5,950 nucleotides of DNA, from the NCBI GenBank assembly GCA_945877045.1, contig CAMCQW010000131.1, positions 1 through 5,950 of the forward strand, given 5' to 3'. Below the pieces are notes generated by a model. That model was not told the DNA's origin and did no database searches. It worked only from the letters and a program-made list of their open reading frames with translations. The first letter of the stretch is position 1. Every line of letters starts with the position of its first letter. The translations under genes and the position numbers were made by a program. Shown in pieces: positions 5,219-5,950 of this stretch. Source of the stretch: Chryseobacterium gleum (GTDB lineage Bacteria; Bacteroidota; Bacteroidia; Flavobacteriales_D; Crocinitomicaceae).

Positions 5219-5950
5219 ATGAAGAATACAGCACTTTCACATATTCACGAGCAACTTGGTGCTAAAATGGTGCCTTTTGCAGGTTATAATATGCCTGTTC
5301 AATATGAAGGCGTAATAGCAGAGCATGAATGTGTGCGAAATCACGTTGGTGTATTTGATGTATCTCACATGGGTGAGTTCGTATTAAAAGGCCCTAATGC
5401 TTTAGCATTGATTCAATCGTTTTCTTCAAATGACGCGGCTGTTTTGGTAGACGGAAAAGCACAGTATTCTTGTATGCCAAACGGCAAAGGAGGTATTGTA
5501 GATGATCTTATCATTTACCGTGTCAATTCAGAAGAATATTTTATTGTTGTCAATGCTTCTAATATTGAGAAAGATTGGGATTGGATGAGCAAACATAATA
5601 CTATGGGAGTAGAAATGCATAATCTTTCGGATGCTTATTCGTTGTTAGCTATTCAAGGACCTAAAGCAGCAGAGGCAATGCAATTATTGACGGACATTGA
5701 TCTTTCTTCCATGGTTTATTATACTTTTCAGCATGCGACTTTTGCAGGTATTGAAAATGTAATGGTATCCGCAACTGGTTATACCGGTTCTGGAGGATTT
5801 GAAATATATGTAAAAAATGAAGATGCCGAAAAAGTATGGAACGCCGTTTTTAAAGCGGGTGATGCTTTTGGAATTAAACCGATTGGATTAGCTGCACGCG
5901 ATACTTTACGATTAGAAATGGGTTTCTGCTTGTATGGAAATGACATCGAC
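5219..5950 (+). CDS. gcvT: Aminomethyltransferase, glycine cleavage system T protein (3' end cut off)
   Basis: The frame is open from the ATG at 5219 to the right edge: 244 complete codons of a protein normally about 360 residues long, so roughly the last third is missing. GcvT takes the aminomethyl group from the lipoyl arm of the H protein and passes it to tetrahydrofolate, releasing ammonia and 5,10-methylenetetrahydrofolate. Visible signatures are MVPFAGYNMPVQYEG (17-31), VGVFDVSHMGEF (43-54), GGIVDDLIIYR (91-101) with the conserved Asp pair 95-96 near the folate site, LLAIQGPKA (142-150), ATGYTGSGGFEIYV (185-198), and LAARDTLRLEMGFCLYGNDI (224-243). The N-terminus begins at the usual place for the family. 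The leader is A-rich (AAAACAAAACAAAAA before the ATG) with no Shine-Dalgarno sequence, typical of Bacteroidota. No separate promoter is evident in the 28-bp gap after efp. Confidence 0.95.
   Translation, partial: MKNTALSHIHEQLGAKMVPFAGYNMPVQYEGVIAEHECVRNHVGVFDVSHMGEFVLKGPNALALIQSFSSNDAAVLVDGKAQYSCMPNGKGGIVDDLIIYRVNSEEYFIVVNASNIEKDWDWMSKHNTMGVEMHNLSDAYSLLAIQGPKAAEAMQLLTDIDLSSMVYYTFQHATFAGIENVMVSATGYTGSGGFEIYVKNEDAEKVWNAVFKAGDAFGIKPIGLAARDTLRLEMGFCLYGNDID

Noticed and set aside
5028..5240. Reverse-strand open frame of 70 codons across the end of efp
   Set aside because: It overlaps the highly conserved domain III of EF-P on the other strand and shows no family signature.

Overview
The window looks like ordinary chromosomal DNA from a low-GC member of the Bacteroidota. 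Four things point there. There are no Shine-Dalgarno sequences in front of clear starts. Two leaders carry exact TAnnTTTG -7 boxes, the promoter type of this phylum. One gene encodes a small outer-membrane beta-barrel of the PorT-like type. The RluA-family enzyme carries the long N-terminal extension I associate with Bacteroidota and some gammaproteobacteria. The genus cannot be told from the sequence.

All six genes lie on the + strand. Positions 2-973 hold the 3' part of a conserved protein of unknown function with a very basic tail; it is open through the left edge. Six bases later comes a CvfB-type S1-domain RNA-binding protein (980-1807), probably co-transcribed. Next is a 561-residue RluA-family pseudouridine synthase (1868-3553), best started at TTG. 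A 328-base gap (3554-3881) follows that is rich in inverted repeats. It contains a REP-like structured element (3647-3719), two weaker hairpins, and a 14-bp perfect palindrome directly against a -7 box. That box probably drives the outer-membrane barrel gene (3882-4562). The window ends with elongation factor P (4624-5190) and the first 244 codons of aminomethyltransferase GcvT (5219 to the right edge).

The identified genes are mostly housekeeping: RNA binding, RNA modification, relief of ribosome stalling at proline runs, and glycine cleavage. CvfB, RluA and EF-P all act on RNA or translation, but nothing shows they form one system. I found no defence system, transposase, CRISPR array, tRNA or rRNA. 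The parts most worth a second look are the two-unit REP-like element at 3647-3719, the cysteine-containing module between the coiled coil and catalytic domain of the RluA protein, the palindrome-promoter arrangement before the barrel gene, and the PGKGP loop of EF-P.
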